Below are positions 46,129 to 56,381 of a DNA stretch of 64,000 nucleotides, piece by piece. The DNA comes from Winogradskyella epiphytica (GTDB lineage Bacteria > Bacteroidota > Bacteroidia > Flavobacteriales > Flavobacteriaceae): assembly GCF_003217215.1 (NCBI RefSeq), contig NZ_QJTD01000002.1, forward strand, positions 756,654-820,653, written 5' to 3'. The position numbers and the translations under genes are program-made. Position 1 is the stretch's first letter; every line of letters starts with the position of its first letter. The notes below the pieces were generated by a model. That model saw only the letters and a list, made by a program, of their open reading frames with translations. It had not been told where the DNA came from and made no database searches.

Positions 46129-47295
46129 TTAGTCTGTATAAAACGCATTAAAAGCCTCCTTTTGCTGCTCCAAATTAAAATGGTCTTGCACACGTTTTAT
46201 GGCGTGTTCAGAGATTTTAAGTTTTTCTTCCATAGGTAATTGAATAACTTCAAATATCTTTTTGGCTAACAATTCTGGTTTGTTTTTGGGAACTACCCAG
46301 CCTGAATAGCTGTCTTTTACATTTTCTGATAGACCTTCAGCGTCACTCACTACACAAAGTAAGCCCATAGCTTGTGCTTCTAAAACGGCATTGCAAAAAC
46401 CTTCCTGCAAACTGTATTGTATGTAAATATCAGAACGATTTAAATGTTCTTTCACCTGGCTATGCTCCAATTTCCCTAAAAATTGCACTTGCCCTAGAAG
46501 CTCTAATTGATAACAAGCAAATTTTAAGGATTCGTAGGCCTCGCCTGTACCTATAATCTTATACTCAAAAGAAACTCCCTTTTTTTTTAAAATCGCTAAT
46601 GCTTCTAAAGTTGTAACTAAATTTTTTATCCAATGTAAACGCGCTACAGTTATGAGTTGTATAGGTTCATTGGTCGTATTAGAGGTAGATGCTTTAAAGT
46701 GTAGCGTATCTATAGCTGGTGTAATTTTAATAATAGGAGCTTGGTCTTTAAAACCATTTTTATAAAGCAGATCAGCAATACCATTTGAAATGACATGAAT
46801 TTTCGAAACGTTATCCCAGAGTTTATGATAACAATTAGGATGTTTTAAAGGATAAACGCCAATATCAAACCCTCTAAAACTAACCGCCATTTTGGCTCCT
46901 ATGGCTTGCGCTACTAATTCTTTGTCTATCGCCAATGTACCAAATCCATAATGCAGCCAATCCCCTTTATATTTTAAGAGCTGTGCATTAATATAAATTT
47001 TTTCCAAAATACGTCTCATAGAACTACCGTCTTGACGCTCTAATCTTATAAATTCCCGAACCGCTCTTATATTTGGAAACAAGCTAAACCCAACTATAAA
47101 CATGTTAAAAACTTGTAGTATTAAAAACCGATTAACAGCTCGACTCTTTTTATGGGTACAAAGTTTATAAGTCTCTAGACTAGGCCCAGTAAATAAAGTA
47201 ACCTCATGGCCATTTTCTTGCAAGCCTTTAATTTTTGAATTAAAAAAGGTTTCAGAATACGCTGGGGCTTGGGAAAGTACAATTCCTATTGTCAT
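46129..47295 (-). CDS. Glycosyltransferase family 4
   Basis: 388 residues. N-terminal MTIGIVLSQAPAYSETFFNSKIKGLQENGHEVTLFT contains the SETF motif of WaaB/ExoO-like GT4 enzymes. Donor side TVARLHWIKNLVTTLEAL and YSLQEGFCNAVLEAQAMGLLCVVS. It lies between the two acyltransferase cassettes, 1 base from the SGNH gene of cassette 2, so its glycan product may be the substrate for one of them. Confidence 0.88.
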   Translation of the reverse strand: MTIGIVLSQAPAYSETFFNSKIKGLQENGHEVTLFTGPSLETYKLCTHKKSRAVNRFLILQVFNMFIVGFSLFPNIRAVREFIRLERQDGSSMRRILEKIYINAQLLKYKGDWLHYGFGTLAIDKELVAQAIGAKMAVSFRGFDIGVYPLKHPNCYHKLWDNVSKIHVISNGIADLLYKNGFKDQAPIIKITPAIDTLHFKASTSNTTNEPIQLITVARLHWIKNLVTTLEALAILKKKGVSFEYKIIGTGEAYESLKFACYQLELLGQVQFLGKLEHSQVKEHLNRSDIYIQYSLQEGFCNAVLEAQAMGLLCVVSDAEGLSENVKDSYSGWVVPKNKPELLAKKIFEVIQLPMEEKLKISEHAIKRVQDHFNLEQQKEAFNAFYTD

Positions 47296-47296
47296 T

Positions 47297-48232
47297 CTAA
47301 TTATTATTGCTTTTCAGTTTCTTCATTTGAATTGCTAAATCTAATGAAAACTTTTTACCTGAATCAACAGTTAAATGATTTCCATCCGTATATTCATAAG
47401 CATCTTTAAATGGCATCATATTGATATAAGGTATTTGATAATCTGTTGCAACCGTATTCATTTTTTTATCAAAATCTGGTATCAATTCATTTTCTATTTC
47501 TAACATCGCTTCTATTACAGGTATCCTAACTAAATATACATCACCCTGTTCTTTAAATAAGTTTATTGTTTTAATTAAATAATCAAATCTATATTCAGAA
47601 ATCCCATTGTACTTTACTAATCTCTTTCTATAACTTTCAATTTTATTTTTTGTTCTAAACTCCCTAGATATCATATCAGATTCTATAGTTACTTCCAACC
47701 AACCATTATCCTGCACATAAAATGTTTGATACATGCCTTTTCGATTTTTGTTTCTGATAATAGCCTCATTTTTAGGAATAAAAGATTCTAGAAGATATTC
47801 AATATTTGGATTTATATTAACAAAATTTGTTTTTCCAATAAAGTCAGCATCTTCAGGATACTCAATTTCATTTTTATTAGTTAATTTATTTTCTGCTAAA
47901 GACCACGGAGTGACACAAATTATAAAAACATTTTTTTTATAATCCCTTTTGAGTTTGCTTGAAATACTTTTATAATATGCTTTACCGTATGGCGATGCTG
48001 AAATTGTAAACCCATAATTATATATGCCTTTTGAACCATATACAGAATCAATAATATTTGGATGTACACCCTGACTAGCTCTAGATGACCCCACTATAAG
48101 CGATGTTTGTTTTGGTGATGAAAGCTTTCCATAAAAGGCATCGGTTGTACCATCTGCCATACTAAACACAAAAAGAAAACTAGCTATCAAGACAACTAAA
48201 AACAGGATTGTATGTATTATAAATCGTTTCAT
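47297..48232 (-). CDS. SGNH-type acyl-transfer protein, partner of MBOAT 2
   Basis: 311 residues: an N-terminal TM (FIIHTILFLVVLIASFLFVFS) and an extracytoplasmic SGNH-like domain. Block I is GSSR at 48-51 (LIVGSSRASQGVHP) and block V is D283-G-N-H286 (EYTDGNHLTVDSGKKF). The central part differs strongly from the SGNH protein of cassette 1, so substrate preference may differ. Its ATG overlaps the MBOAT stop (TAATG), indicating translational coupling. Confidence 0.75.
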   Translation of the reverse strand: MKRFIIHTILFLVVLIASFLFVFSMADGTTDAFYGKLSSPKQTSLIVGSSRASQGVHPNIIDSVYGSKGIYNYGFTISASPYGKAYYKSISSKLKRDYKKNVFIICVTPWSLAENKLTNKNEIEYPEDADFIGKTNFVNINPNIEYLLESFIPKNEAIIRNKNRKGMYQTFYVQDNGWLEVTIESDMISREFRTKNKIESYRKRLVKYNGISEYRFDYLIKTINLFKEQGDVYLVRIPVIEAMLEIENELIPDFDKKMNTVATDYQIPYINMMPFKDAYEYTDGNHLTVDSGKKFSLDLAIQMKKLKSNNN

Positions 48233-49668
48233 TAAAATTGAAAATAAATAAACTCTTGGGTTTTACCTCCATAAAAAAAGATAATCATCGCAATGGTATA
48301 ATATATAAATAATCGAATGAATTTAGGGTATCCATACCACAAACGTTCTATGGCATATAAATTTCGTCTTCCGGCCCATTCTATCAAAACAAAAATTAGT
48401 AAAAAAACAAATACATCAGTTGGCCTAATTTGAGGCAATGTAAATAAAGATGAATTCGCTATTTTAGAAATAAAATCAATGGCCATAGAGACATTCTCTG
48501 CTCTAAAAAAGACCCAAGCAAGAACTGTCAAACCAAACGTTATTAACATTTGAAGCAACTCTGTAAGATTAGGAAATATAGTATATTGAGCTACAACATT
48601 GGTATGCATCCGATTTTTATTCCGCAATAGTAAAGGTAAGAAATACAAGGCATTTAATGCCCCCCAAATAATAAAGGTCCAGTTAGCACCATGCCAAAAA
48701 CCACTCACAATAAAAATAATAAACACATTACGGACTTGATTCCATTTTGAACCTCTAGAACCTCCTAAAGGGATATAAACATAATCACGAAACCAAGTGG
48801 ACAGCGAGATGTGCCAACGTCTCCAAAACTCAGCCATATCTCTAGAAAAATAAGGCGTGGCAAAGTTCTGTTTTAAGTCGAATCCGAAAAGACGAGAAGT
48901 TCCTATAGCAATATCTGAATACCCCGAAAAATCTCCATAAATTTGAAAGGCAAAAAACACAGCTCCCAATGCTAAAGTACTGGCAGAATAGGTTTCATAA
49001 CCATTAAAAATGGTATTTGCAACGTTTGCACAATTGTCTGCAATAATCACTTTCTTAAATAAACCCCAAAGTATTTGTCGCAAACCATCAACCGCTTTAT
49101 TGTAATTGAATTGTCTTCTTACATAAAATTGAGGTAATAAATTTGAAGCGCGCTCAATGGGACCAGCAACTAATTGTGGAAAGAAACTCACAAAAGCAGC
49201 AAAGGATATAAAGTCCTTGGTAGGCTCCAATTGTCGCTTATAAACATCAATGGTGTAACTTAGCGTTTGAAAGGTGTAAAAACTAATCCCAACGGGTAAT
49301 ATAATATTTAAGGTATTAGGCTGTATATCTCTACCAAAAAATGAAAAAGCCTGTACAAAATTATCTATAAAAAAATTATAATATTTAAAGAAGCCTAGAA
49401 ATCCAAGATTTACAATAACACTTACCCAAAGTAGTAGTTTACGTTTTCCTAAATCCCGTTGTTTTGATAATGCTAAGCCGATAGTATAATCTACAAGGGT
49501 ACTAAAAAGTATTAAAGATAAAAACCGCCAATCCCACCAACCATAAAACACGTAGCTAGCCATGACAATTAGTAAGTTTTGATACTTTATTTGCTTATTT
49601 ACTACAAACCAATACAGTACAAAAACTATGGGAAGAAAAACCGCAAAATCTAAGGAGTTAAATAGCAT
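48232..49668 (-). CDS. MBOAT family O-acyltransferase (copy 2)
   Basis: 478 residues, same length and motif order as copy 1 (MLFNSLDFAVFLPIVFVLYW, FFPQLVAGPIERASN, FWRRWHISLSTWFRDYVY, SGFWHGANWTFIIWG). The two are close at the nucleotide level in the middle, while their C-terminal ~90 residues diverge (e.g. LPQIRPTDVFVFLLIFV here). A duplication of the MBOAT gene with separate SGNH partners is the simplest history. It is followed directly by its SGNH gene. Confidence 0.93.
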   Translation of the reverse strand: MLFNSLDFAVFLPIVFVLYWFVVNKQIKYQNLLIVMASYVFYGWWDWRFLSLILFSTLVDYTIGLALSKQRDLGKRKLLLWVSVIVNLGFLGFFKYYNFFIDNFVQAFSFFGRDIQPNTLNIILPVGISFYTFQTLSYTIDVYKRQLEPTKDFISFAAFVSFFPQLVAGPIERASNLLPQFYVRRQFNYNKAVDGLRQILWGLFKKVIIADNCANVANTIFNGYETYSASTLALGAVFFAFQIYGDFSGYSDIAIGTSRLFGFDLKQNFATPYFSRDMAEFWRRWHISLSTWFRDYVYIPLGGSRGSKWNQVRNVFIIFIVSGFWHGANWTFIIWGALNALYFLPLLLRNKNRMHTNVVAQYTIFPNLTELLQMLITFGLTVLAWVFFRAENVSMAIDFISKIANSSLFTLPQIRPTDVFVFLLIFVLIEWAGRRNLYAIERLWYGYPKFIRLFIYYTIAMIIFFYGGKTQEFIYFQF

Positions 49669-49677
49669 ACAATCTGA

Positions 49678-50787
49678 TTAATTGGTGAGTTTGAGATATA
49701 ATTCCTGACAGGTAGCTACTTCTTTGTCTATATGGTAATTCTGCACGACATAATCCCTAAACCTGTTTCCTATTTGTATATTTTCCGCTCTTGTTTTAGA
49801 ACAACACGCTAACAACGCTTTTCCCCAAGAAGCAACATTTCCAGCTACAACCAAATGCTCTGGAAATGGTTGCAATTGATCTTTTATGCCAGAAACAGCC
49901 GCCCCTAAAACATTTTTACCCGCAGCCATGGCTTCCAATAAAGACACCGGAGAGCCTTCACCGCTGCCCAATGTTGGCAAAACAAATAGTTCAGCTAAAC
50001 TTAAATAATCTTGAATACGCCCTTGTTTACCACAAAATAACACCCGATTTTTCAAACCTAATGTCTGGGTTAATTTAATCATTTCAAGACCATAATCACT
50101 TGTAGCATCTCCTACAAGCATTAAAATCCAATCATCTAGCTGTTCACAAACCAATTGAAATGCTTGCAAAAGTACTTCAATACCTTTTACTGGTACTAAA
50201 TTAGCCACACACATCACAATACGCTGTTTGGAATCTAATTGCCAGTGCTTAACTAAATCTTCATTCCGAATTACAGGTTTAAAAACGGCAACATCAACGC
50301 CACGCGGAATTAAAGTCGTTTTCTTCGAATTCTTAAAAAACTCCTGAAGCATATCGGTATTTTGAACCGCAATAGCACTAGCTAAAAATGTTCTTACCAA
50401 CCAGGCGTTTTTTGAAGCGCCTCCCCAATTCATATTTTTTTTAGTATAAACCCATGTAATACCCGCCATTTTTGCCGCTAAAGGTTCTGAGTAATCTGCT
50501 GCATAATGCATGCTATGGATAATATCTGGTGCGATGGCTTTTAATTTCCTACTAATATCATAACAGGCCTTTATACCTTTTAAATAGGGCTTCATGGGCG
50601 TGGTATATTGAATAATATGAATAGGAATACCAGACTCTTCTACCGTTTTAAAAAACGTACCACGATTGTGCATACAAGCAATATGCACCTCAAAGCGTTT
50701 TGGATCTAGTCGTTTTGCCACCTGCAATAAGGCTCTACCACTACCAGCAGTATCAAAATTGGGAATAGTAAATAAAATTTTAATCAT
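49678..50787 (-). CDS. Glycosyltransferase family 4
   Basis: 369 residues from the ATG at 50787, which overlaps the asnB stop by four bases (ATGA); the longer frame to 50820 would lie inside asnB. MIKILFTIPNFDTAGSGRALLQVA is a GT4 glycine-rich acceptor loop. Donor side CVANLVPVKGIEVLLQAF and EGSPVSLLEAMAAGKNVLGA. The coupling with asnB suggests that its product and the amidated sugar are made together. Confidence 0.88.
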   Translation of the reverse strand: MIKILFTIPNFDTAGSGRALLQVAKRLDPKRFEVHIACMHNRGTFFKTVEESGIPIHIIQYTTPMKPYLKGIKACYDISRKLKAIAPDIIHSMHYAADYSEPLAAKMAGITWVYTKKNMNWGGASKNAWLVRTFLASAIAVQNTDMLQEFFKNSKKTTLIPRGVDVAVFKPVIRNEDLVKHWQLDSKQRIVMCVANLVPVKGIEVLLQAFQLVCEQLDDWILMLVGDATSDYGLEMIKLTQTLGLKNRVLFCGKQGRIQDYLSLAELFVLPTLGSGEGSPVSLLEAMAAGKNVLGAAVSGIKDQLQPFPEHLVVAGNVASWGKALLACCSKTRAENIQIGNRFRDYVVQNYHIDKEVATCQELYLKLTN

Positions 50788-52613
50788 TTCACTAAAGCAT
50801 ATAAAGTAAATAAAGGCCATTTAAAATCCTGCTTCTTATCAGCATGTCGCTGTAGCATCTGTTCTATGGCATGGCGTTCAAAACCAAAACTTGTTAAGTC
50901 TGCATCCAACAAACGCTCTGTAAATAACGTTTTTAAATCTTCACGAAGCCAGCCACTCAAAGGTATAGAGAAGCCCTTTTTTACAGTTTCCATTGGTACA
51001 GATGGAATCCGTTTATGTAATACCTGCTTTAACACTTGCTTACTTTTGTTTTTACCGTAACTCAACAAGGGATCTATTTGTAAACTCGCCTCAATCATCT
51101 GTTTATCCAAAAAAGGCACGCGTACTTCCAAACTGTTTTCCATACTGGCCAAATCTACCTTTCTCAAGGTTTTTTGCATCATCCCATAAAACTCAGCATG
51201 CCGCATATGCTGCAATAAGGTTCTTATATCCCCTGAGTTCTCGTAACTATACACTTGGTAGCTTTCCGGCAAGGATACAGCTGCTAATTGAGGTGCTAAG
51301 GCATCCAACCATTCTTTTCTAAACCTAGAATGTAAGCCTTGTTGTGCGCTTGCCTGACTTGAAGCTAAAAGCACCGCATTTAAGTTTTTATTTCCGCTGG
51401 CATACTTATCAAAACCATATAAGCCCTTACGTATTAAACTAGGATAATGCTGAAAGCGAATGTTTTTACCAACACTCCAAAACCGTTCATAGCCAAAAAA
51501 CAATTCGTCACCGCCATCACCACTTAAAGCAACAGAAACTTGCTTCTTTGCTAATTTAGAAACTAAATAGGTTGGTAAAATACTAAAATCGGCCATGGGC
51601 TCATGCAACGCATTCATAGCCTCATCCCAATAAGACAGCATCTCTTTAGCGTCCAAATTCCAAACAGTTTGTTGCAGATCTAAAGCTTCAGCAAACTGTT
51701 GAGCGCGTTCAGATTCGTCATGTATCTTACTATCAGAACCTATGGTGAATAATTGAGTGTTTTTATGGTATTTCTTTATAGAAGTTCCTATTAAAGTGGA
51801 ATCAACACCTCCCGACAAAAAAGCACCTACAGGAACATCCGAAAGCAGTTGCCGTTCTACAACCTTATCCAATACGGTTTCAATATAGTATTCGGCTTCA
51901 GAAGAATCTGTTATAAATGAAGATTGGTTGACTGGCAGTTCCCAATAGCGTTGATGGGTTTTTACACCTTCACTACTAAACGTAATGATCTCACCTGGCA
52001 AAACTTGAAACGTATCTTCATAAAGTCCAAAAGGTGCAGGCATAAAGTGTTGTTCTAAATAGAGTTTTAAAACCTGCGAATTAATAGATTTACTAGAATA
52101 TAAAGCGTGTCCTCTTATTTGGTCGTACTGACTTGCTACTACTAATGCCTTACCATCCCATCCATAAAACAAAGGTTTGATGCCTGCAAAATCTCGAACC
52201 AAACTTAACTCTAAAGTTTGATGATTAAATATGACCATAGCAAACATGCCATTTAGAGCTTTTATGGTTTTCTCTACTCCCCAAGCCTCCAAACAAGCCA
52301 CAATAGTTTCCGTATCGCTATGTCCACTAAAATTGTTGTAATTGAGTCTTTTTCGCAGGTCAAAATGGTTATATATTTCGCCATTAAAAACGATCGTGAA
52401 TTTCTTATTAGCACTTTGCATAGGTTGATCTCCAGCGGCTGAAACATCCTGAATGGCCAATCTATTAAATCCCATTTGCACATTAGGCGAAATAAACATA
52501 TAGCCACTGCTATCAGGACCCCGCTTGCGTGATAAGGACAATAAATCTAAGAAGTGATCCTTGTTTAGGTCGGTTTGAGTTGATAAATTATATTCGACTA
52601 AAAATCCACACAT
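50784..52613 (-). CDS. asnB: Asparagine synthase (glutamine-hydrolysing), cluster-associated
   Basis: 609 residues. Class-II amidotransferase with Cys2 (MCGFLVEYN), RLAIQDVSAAGDQPM, FNGEIYN and HSDTETIVACLEAWG. A PP-loop synthetase domain follows with FLSGGVDSTLIG (about 265) and SGDGGDELFFGYERF. Enzymes of this type make asparagine, but in polysaccharide loci paralogues amidate sugar acids (the WbpS model). Embedding between glycosyltransferases favours the second role; sequence alone cannot decide. Confidence 0.88.
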   Translation of the reverse strand: MCGFLVEYNLSTQTDLNKDHFLDLLSLSRKRGPDSSGYMFISPNVQMGFNRLAIQDVSAAGDQPMQSANKKFTIVFNGEIYNHFDLRKRLNYNNFSGHSDTETIVACLEAWGVEKTIKALNGMFAMVIFNHQTLELSLVRDFAGIKPLFYGWDGKALVVASQYDQIRGHALYSSKSINSQVLKLYLEQHFMPAPFGLYEDTFQVLPGEIITFSSEGVKTHQRYWELPVNQSSFITDSSEAEYYIETVLDKVVERQLLSDVPVGAFLSGGVDSTLIGTSIKKYHKNTQLFTIGSDSKIHDESERAQQFAEALDLQQTVWNLDAKEMLSYWDEAMNALHEPMADFSILPTYLVSKLAKKQVSVALSGDGGDELFFGYERFWSVGKNIRFQHYPSLIRKGLYGFDKYASGNKNLNAVLLASSQASAQQGLHSRFRKEWLDALAPQLAAVSLPESYQVYSYENSGDIRTLLQHMRHAEFYGMMQKTLRKVDLASMENSLEVRVPFLDKQMIEASLQIDPLLSYGKNKSKQVLKQVLHKRIPSVPMETVKKGFSIPLSGWLREDLKTLFTERLLDADLTSFGFERHAIEQMLQRHADKKQDFKWPLFTLYALVK

Positions 52614-52690
52614 ATATGCTTTTACTTGGTTTTAAATTTTCGCTGTATTTATTAAGTTTTTCTTCTCAAAAACAGTGCACATGCCTTATA

Positions 52691-53674
52691 TCATTTTACA
52701 ATATACCGCATATAATACTTCAATACATAGTAAGCATAAAATTTATACAAATTCCTACTTCCTGTTACTATTGTTAAATGAATAAACAAACTAGTAATAA
52801 CTGGGATTCCTAAAGGTTGAATGTCTTTTAGTAGCTTTTTTTTAAGCAATTTTCTTTGAGAATAGCCTACTGTAACACTTAGCATTTTAGGTATATAACC
52901 ATAAGCTCTAATTAGAACTTCTTTTTTAAATGCTAATGGTACCTCATTTTCTAATAGATAGGGAATATGCTCATGAATTAGAGGTTCCCAATAGGTAAAT
53001 TCCCTTGACAGCGCTTTTTTATTTTGAGCGCTTACAGTAGAAGAGTCATGTCTGTAATAAAGTAATATTTTTTTATCTAAATGAGCAACCTTACATTCCA
53101 TCCCCAATTTAACATGAAATGCAGCATCTTCTCCTAGCTTTAAAAGTGGATTGAAACAACCTATTTTATCAAAAACTGATCTTCTGTGTAAAAAACTCGG
53201 CGTACCAGGTAAAGTTCCATAATTCATCCATCGAATACCCCAATAATGATATTCTGGTACCGTTAATTTATAAGTATCCTTAAGACTAACTTTCGTCTCC
53301 CTTAGCTTCATGTTAGATTTGATAGTATTACCATGAACACTATCTAAACTAGAATCTATTTTAAGCACTTCTAATAAGCTATTTAAGGCATTTTCAAACA
53401 ACTCATCATCCACATCAAAAAAATAAACAAACTCACCTTTGGCTTGTTCTAACCCCGCATTTCTAGCCGATGCCGCCCCTTGCACGGGTTCTCTATATAA
53501 ACGTACGCGGTCGTCTTTTGCTTGAATACTCGTAATAATAGCTACAGAGTTATCCAGAGAGTTATTATCAACAAAAATTATTTCAAGTACCCCTATATTC
53601 TGATCAATTAAAGTTTTATACGCATTCTCAATAAACGGCGCACCATTATAAATTGGAATAATAACGCTTATCAT
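52691..53674 (-). CDS. Glycosyltransferase family 2
   Basis: 327 residues from the ATG at 53674 (MISVIIPIYNGAPFIENAYK), which matches the family start; a longer frame to 53713 would abut the upstream stop and add residues with no GT2 counterpart. Motifs EIIFVDNNSLDNS, ASARNAGLEQAKGEFVYFFD and DVDDE for donor/metal binding, and LGEDAAFHVKLG in the acceptor region. A hydrophobic C-terminal region suggests membrane contact. Confidence 0.86.
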   Translation of the reverse strand: MISVIIPIYNGAPFIENAYKTLIDQNIGVLEIIFVDNNSLDNSVAIITSIQAKDDRVRLYREPVQGAASARNAGLEQAKGEFVYFFDVDDELFENALNSLLEVLKIDSSLDSVHGNTIKSNMKLRETKVSLKDTYKLTVPEYHYWGIRWMNYGTLPGTPSFLHRRSVFDKIGCFNPLLKLGEDAAFHVKLGMECKVAHLDKKILLYYRHDSSTVSAQNKKALSREFTYWEPLIHEHIPYLLENEVPLAFKKEVLIRAYGYIPKMLSVTVGYSQRKLLKKKLLKDIQPLGIPVITSLFIHLTIVTGSRNLYKFYAYYVLKYYMRYIVK

Positions 53675-53713
53675 ATAATCAACACATTTATTGCTAATGG
53701 GATTTCTCACCAT

Positions 53714-55102
53714 TTAAGACTTATTAAACTTAGAATTCCAAACAGATAAGGTTAAAAGCATGCTTACGGCATGGGAATAAAACACAGGATCTTCAGCTTT
53801 AAACTTATTATACATACTATCGATCACCTCCTGATCAACAAACTCTAAAAAAGAAGCATCGTATAAATAACTGCGTAAATTTTCATCATTGCTTTCTCCT
53901 AAAAACTGCAACTCCCAATTTCGCTGAATATACTTTTTTCCAGCAATCGCATTCATCTTTCTACTTATTTTATTTTTAATACGATAAGGCAAATTATAAG
54001 GCAACTTGTTGTTTTCATAATTATACAAATTAAAAGGCATCTGTTCTTGCCAAGGAATGCGCGCTAATGTTGCATCTCTATTTTTGATATACTCTATCTG
54101 TAATTTCCGATCCGCTAAGTACTGCTCCGGTATTTCGCAAATAAACTGACACATACGATCATCATAATACGGCAAATTAACAGGCTGGGCTTCCTGAAAA
54201 AACGACAAACTAACACTAGTCCAGCGTGGCGCCCAATACAAACTCTTAAAGGCACGTATTTTAGCTCCTTTGTCATCAATATCTATTTGGTTTAATAACT
54301 TTTGAATACGCATTTTTAAATAACTTTCAAAATCACCATCCAAATCCCAGGACTTCCATAGGGCACTGGCTACAGCCAAGCCACCTTTCTTAATCACTTT
54401 TTTATAAATAAGGTCCAATTCCGTTAAATGAGCATCTTGCTCCGCAATACCACGATCAAAAAACACATCGCCCCAATGACCTAAAGAGAATTCGCCTTCC
54501 ATAGCTTTAAACTCTTTTAAAACTGCCATTTGCCTAGGGTGTGTAAACTCTGAATAACAATTATTAATTGCAGCCGCATCATCTAAAACCTCCCATAAAT
54601 AATGGGATGGAATAATAAAAGGATCAAAAGGAAACGCACAGGCTTTAGCCATCAACTCGCTTATCTTATGTTCTTTAAAGCCATCTTTAAACGAATAAGA
54701 ATAACTGTGCACATCGGCTTTTAAATGTTTTAAAGCAACAGCTTGAGTCCTGCTATCCAAACCACCAGATAAGGGTAATAAAACTCGGTTATTTCCCGTT
54801 TGTTCCTTTACAATCATTTCAAATAAATCAGTGAACTCGGCTAGTGCTGTTTTAAAAGAAATATCTCGAGGTTTTGAATACCATTTAAAAAATGAATTTT
54901 GCTCTTGTATCTGTCCATTAGCATTCAAAACATATTCGGTTCCTGGTTGCAAGATCTTTTCATCCTTAAAAAAACTATCGTCTTCCAAAAAAAATCCCGT
55001 GGCTGCAAAAACACAAATGGCCTTAAAATCTATCGCATGAGGTGCATCCACCTTAGCAAAGGTTTGTTTTTTAGGAATAATTGGTACTCTTGTTGTTTTC
55101 AT
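53714..55102 (-). CDS. Asparagine-synthase-like protein lacking the glutaminase domain
   Basis: 462 residues. The synthetase domain starts near 105 with LLPLSGGLDSRTQAVALKH, PP-loop at 112-117, and has LGHWGDVFFDRG in place of the usual SGDGGDE. The N-terminal ~100 residues are not the Cys-nucleophile Ntn domain: no MCG start and no glutamine tunnel motifs. It therefore cannot itself release ammonia from glutamine, and would use free ammonia, another amine, or a partner such as the full-length AsnB nearby. Amide or adenylation chemistry on a sugar or amino acid is inferred. Confidence 0.78.
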   Translation of the reverse strand: MKTTRVPIIPKKQTFAKVDAPHAIDFKAICVFAATGFFLEDDSFFKDEKILQPGTEYVLNANGQIQEQNSFFKWYSKPRDISFKTALAEFTDLFEMIVKEQTGNNRVLLPLSGGLDSRTQAVALKHLKADVHSYSYSFKDGFKEHKISELMAKACAFPFDPFIIPSHYLWEVLDDAAAINNCYSEFTHPRQMAVLKEFKAMEGEFSLGHWGDVFFDRGIAEQDAHLTELDLIYKKVIKKGGLAVASALWKSWDLDGDFESYLKMRIQKLLNQIDIDDKGAKIRAFKSLYWAPRWTSVSLSFFQEAQPVNLPYYDDRMCQFICEIPEQYLADRKLQIEYIKNRDATLARIPWQEQMPFNLYNYENNKLPYNLPYRIKNKISRKMNAIAGKKYIQRNWELQFLGESNDENLRSYLYDASFLEFVDQEVIDSMYNKFKAEDPVFYSHAVSMLLTLSVWNSKFNKS

Positions 55103-55284
55103 TCTATATAGTAATCGAAGATAATATATTTTAGGACTTTTGTAAAGGTTGTTTAAAATTGAAACTTTAAATTCTCATTTTTGTACTATCGATTATCATT
55201 TTAGATTCATAAAATGAAGGTCGCATACAATTACACTTTATTAGTTCACATATGTTTTAAATACAATTGACCACATTTCATTCT

Positions 55285-56241
55285 CTAGTCGAAAGATTTT
55301 TCTGTGATTCCAAAGTACTCAAAAACTTCTTTAACTTGTCGATCATTATCGTTATCAAAGACATTTTTTGAGAATAAGGTTTCTTTTTGAGATTCAGGAA
55401 TTTCAAGAAACTGTTCGAAATAAAAATCAGTAAATACGACTGGAATACCACTTGCTATTTGGCCTGCTTTTAACCATACATCATCACCTATACAATTAGT
55501 CTTTTTTATACCTTCTAAATCAAAAAATGAATCTTGAAAAAAACGAGGTTGGTATAACACACCACCAACACCTGTTGCAAACAACATTTTTGAAGGATTG
55601 CTACTACCCACAATGTTAATTTTCCATTGGCGGTAAGGTTTTATGTGATGATCCTTTATTTCCATATAACGAATGCGATTAGCCACCACGCAATGCGGGT
55701 GTTTGTGATGGGTTTCCATTAATCGGGACAACATCTGCGTAGGGTAGATAATATCATCATCTACAGTCACAATTAAATTATCTGGATATTTTTGAAAGGC
55801 ATAATAATACTTAGTATGTGCCCCAATATCTTCACAAAATTCAATATCCAAACCTAAGGGTATCAATTCTAATAAGGCCTGTGGCAATTCTTCTTCACCT
55901 AACGGAAACTGATCTTTACCTAGCCACAATACAATCTTTTTAGGTTTTAGCGTTTGATTTAGAATACTGCGTATGGCTAAATAAACCACATCTATTCTTC
56001 CAGGAAAGGAAGTTAAGCTTACTATAATAGTACTAGCGTCATCCACTTCCAAAGAATTTATAGACACGGTCTTATAGTGAGCAACTAAATTGACTTTTAA
56101 ATATTTATAAAGCTGCCAATGTAACCAATGGTTTACCCGATTAGCCTTCTTTAGAGGTTTTCGAGTTAAAAAATAGTTGTATAAGAAATGAATCATATTA
56201 CTTTTTGTGATAGTAGATTCTTGAATAAAAATGAGATTCAA
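55285..56241 (-). CDS. Putative GT2-like glycosyltransferase
   Basis: 318 residues. The core resembles a small GT-A family seen in capsule loci: IIVSLTSFPGRIDVVYLAIR, QTLKPKKIVLWLGKDQFP, a DDD metal motif in LIVTVDDDIIYPTQM, and GVGGVLYQPRFFQD and CIGDDVWLK. It differs from ordinary GT2 by SFPGR in place of the YN loop. The start at 56241 adds ~15 residues before MIHFLYNYF; the ATG at 56196 is equally possible. A 180-base gap separates it from the asparagine-synthase-like gene. Confidence 0.7.
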   Translation of the reverse strand: MNLIFIQESTITKSNMIHFLYNYFLTRKPLKKANRVNHWLHWQLYKYLKVNLVAHYKTVSINSLEVDDASTIIVSLTSFPGRIDVVYLAIRSILNQTLKPKKIVLWLGKDQFPLGEEELPQALLELIPLGLDIEFCEDIGAHTKYYYAFQKYPDNLIVTVDDDIIYPTQMLSRLMETHHKHPHCVVANRIRYMEIKDHHIKPYRQWKINIVGSSNPSKMLFATGVGGVLYQPRFFQDSFFDLEGIKKTNCIGDDVWLKAGQIASGIPVVFTDFYFEQFLEIPESQKETLFSKNVFDNDNDRQVKEVFEYFGITEKSFD

Positions 56242-56381
56242 AAATATTCAAAATAACTAAGATACTCAGCTTATTCTTATACTTTAATATATGCTGTACA
56301 TGTCGAATGCCGTTACACGCCTAACCTCTTCTAATTAATTAACTCTAACAAACATAATAACATCAATAAAAATTAAAAGTT

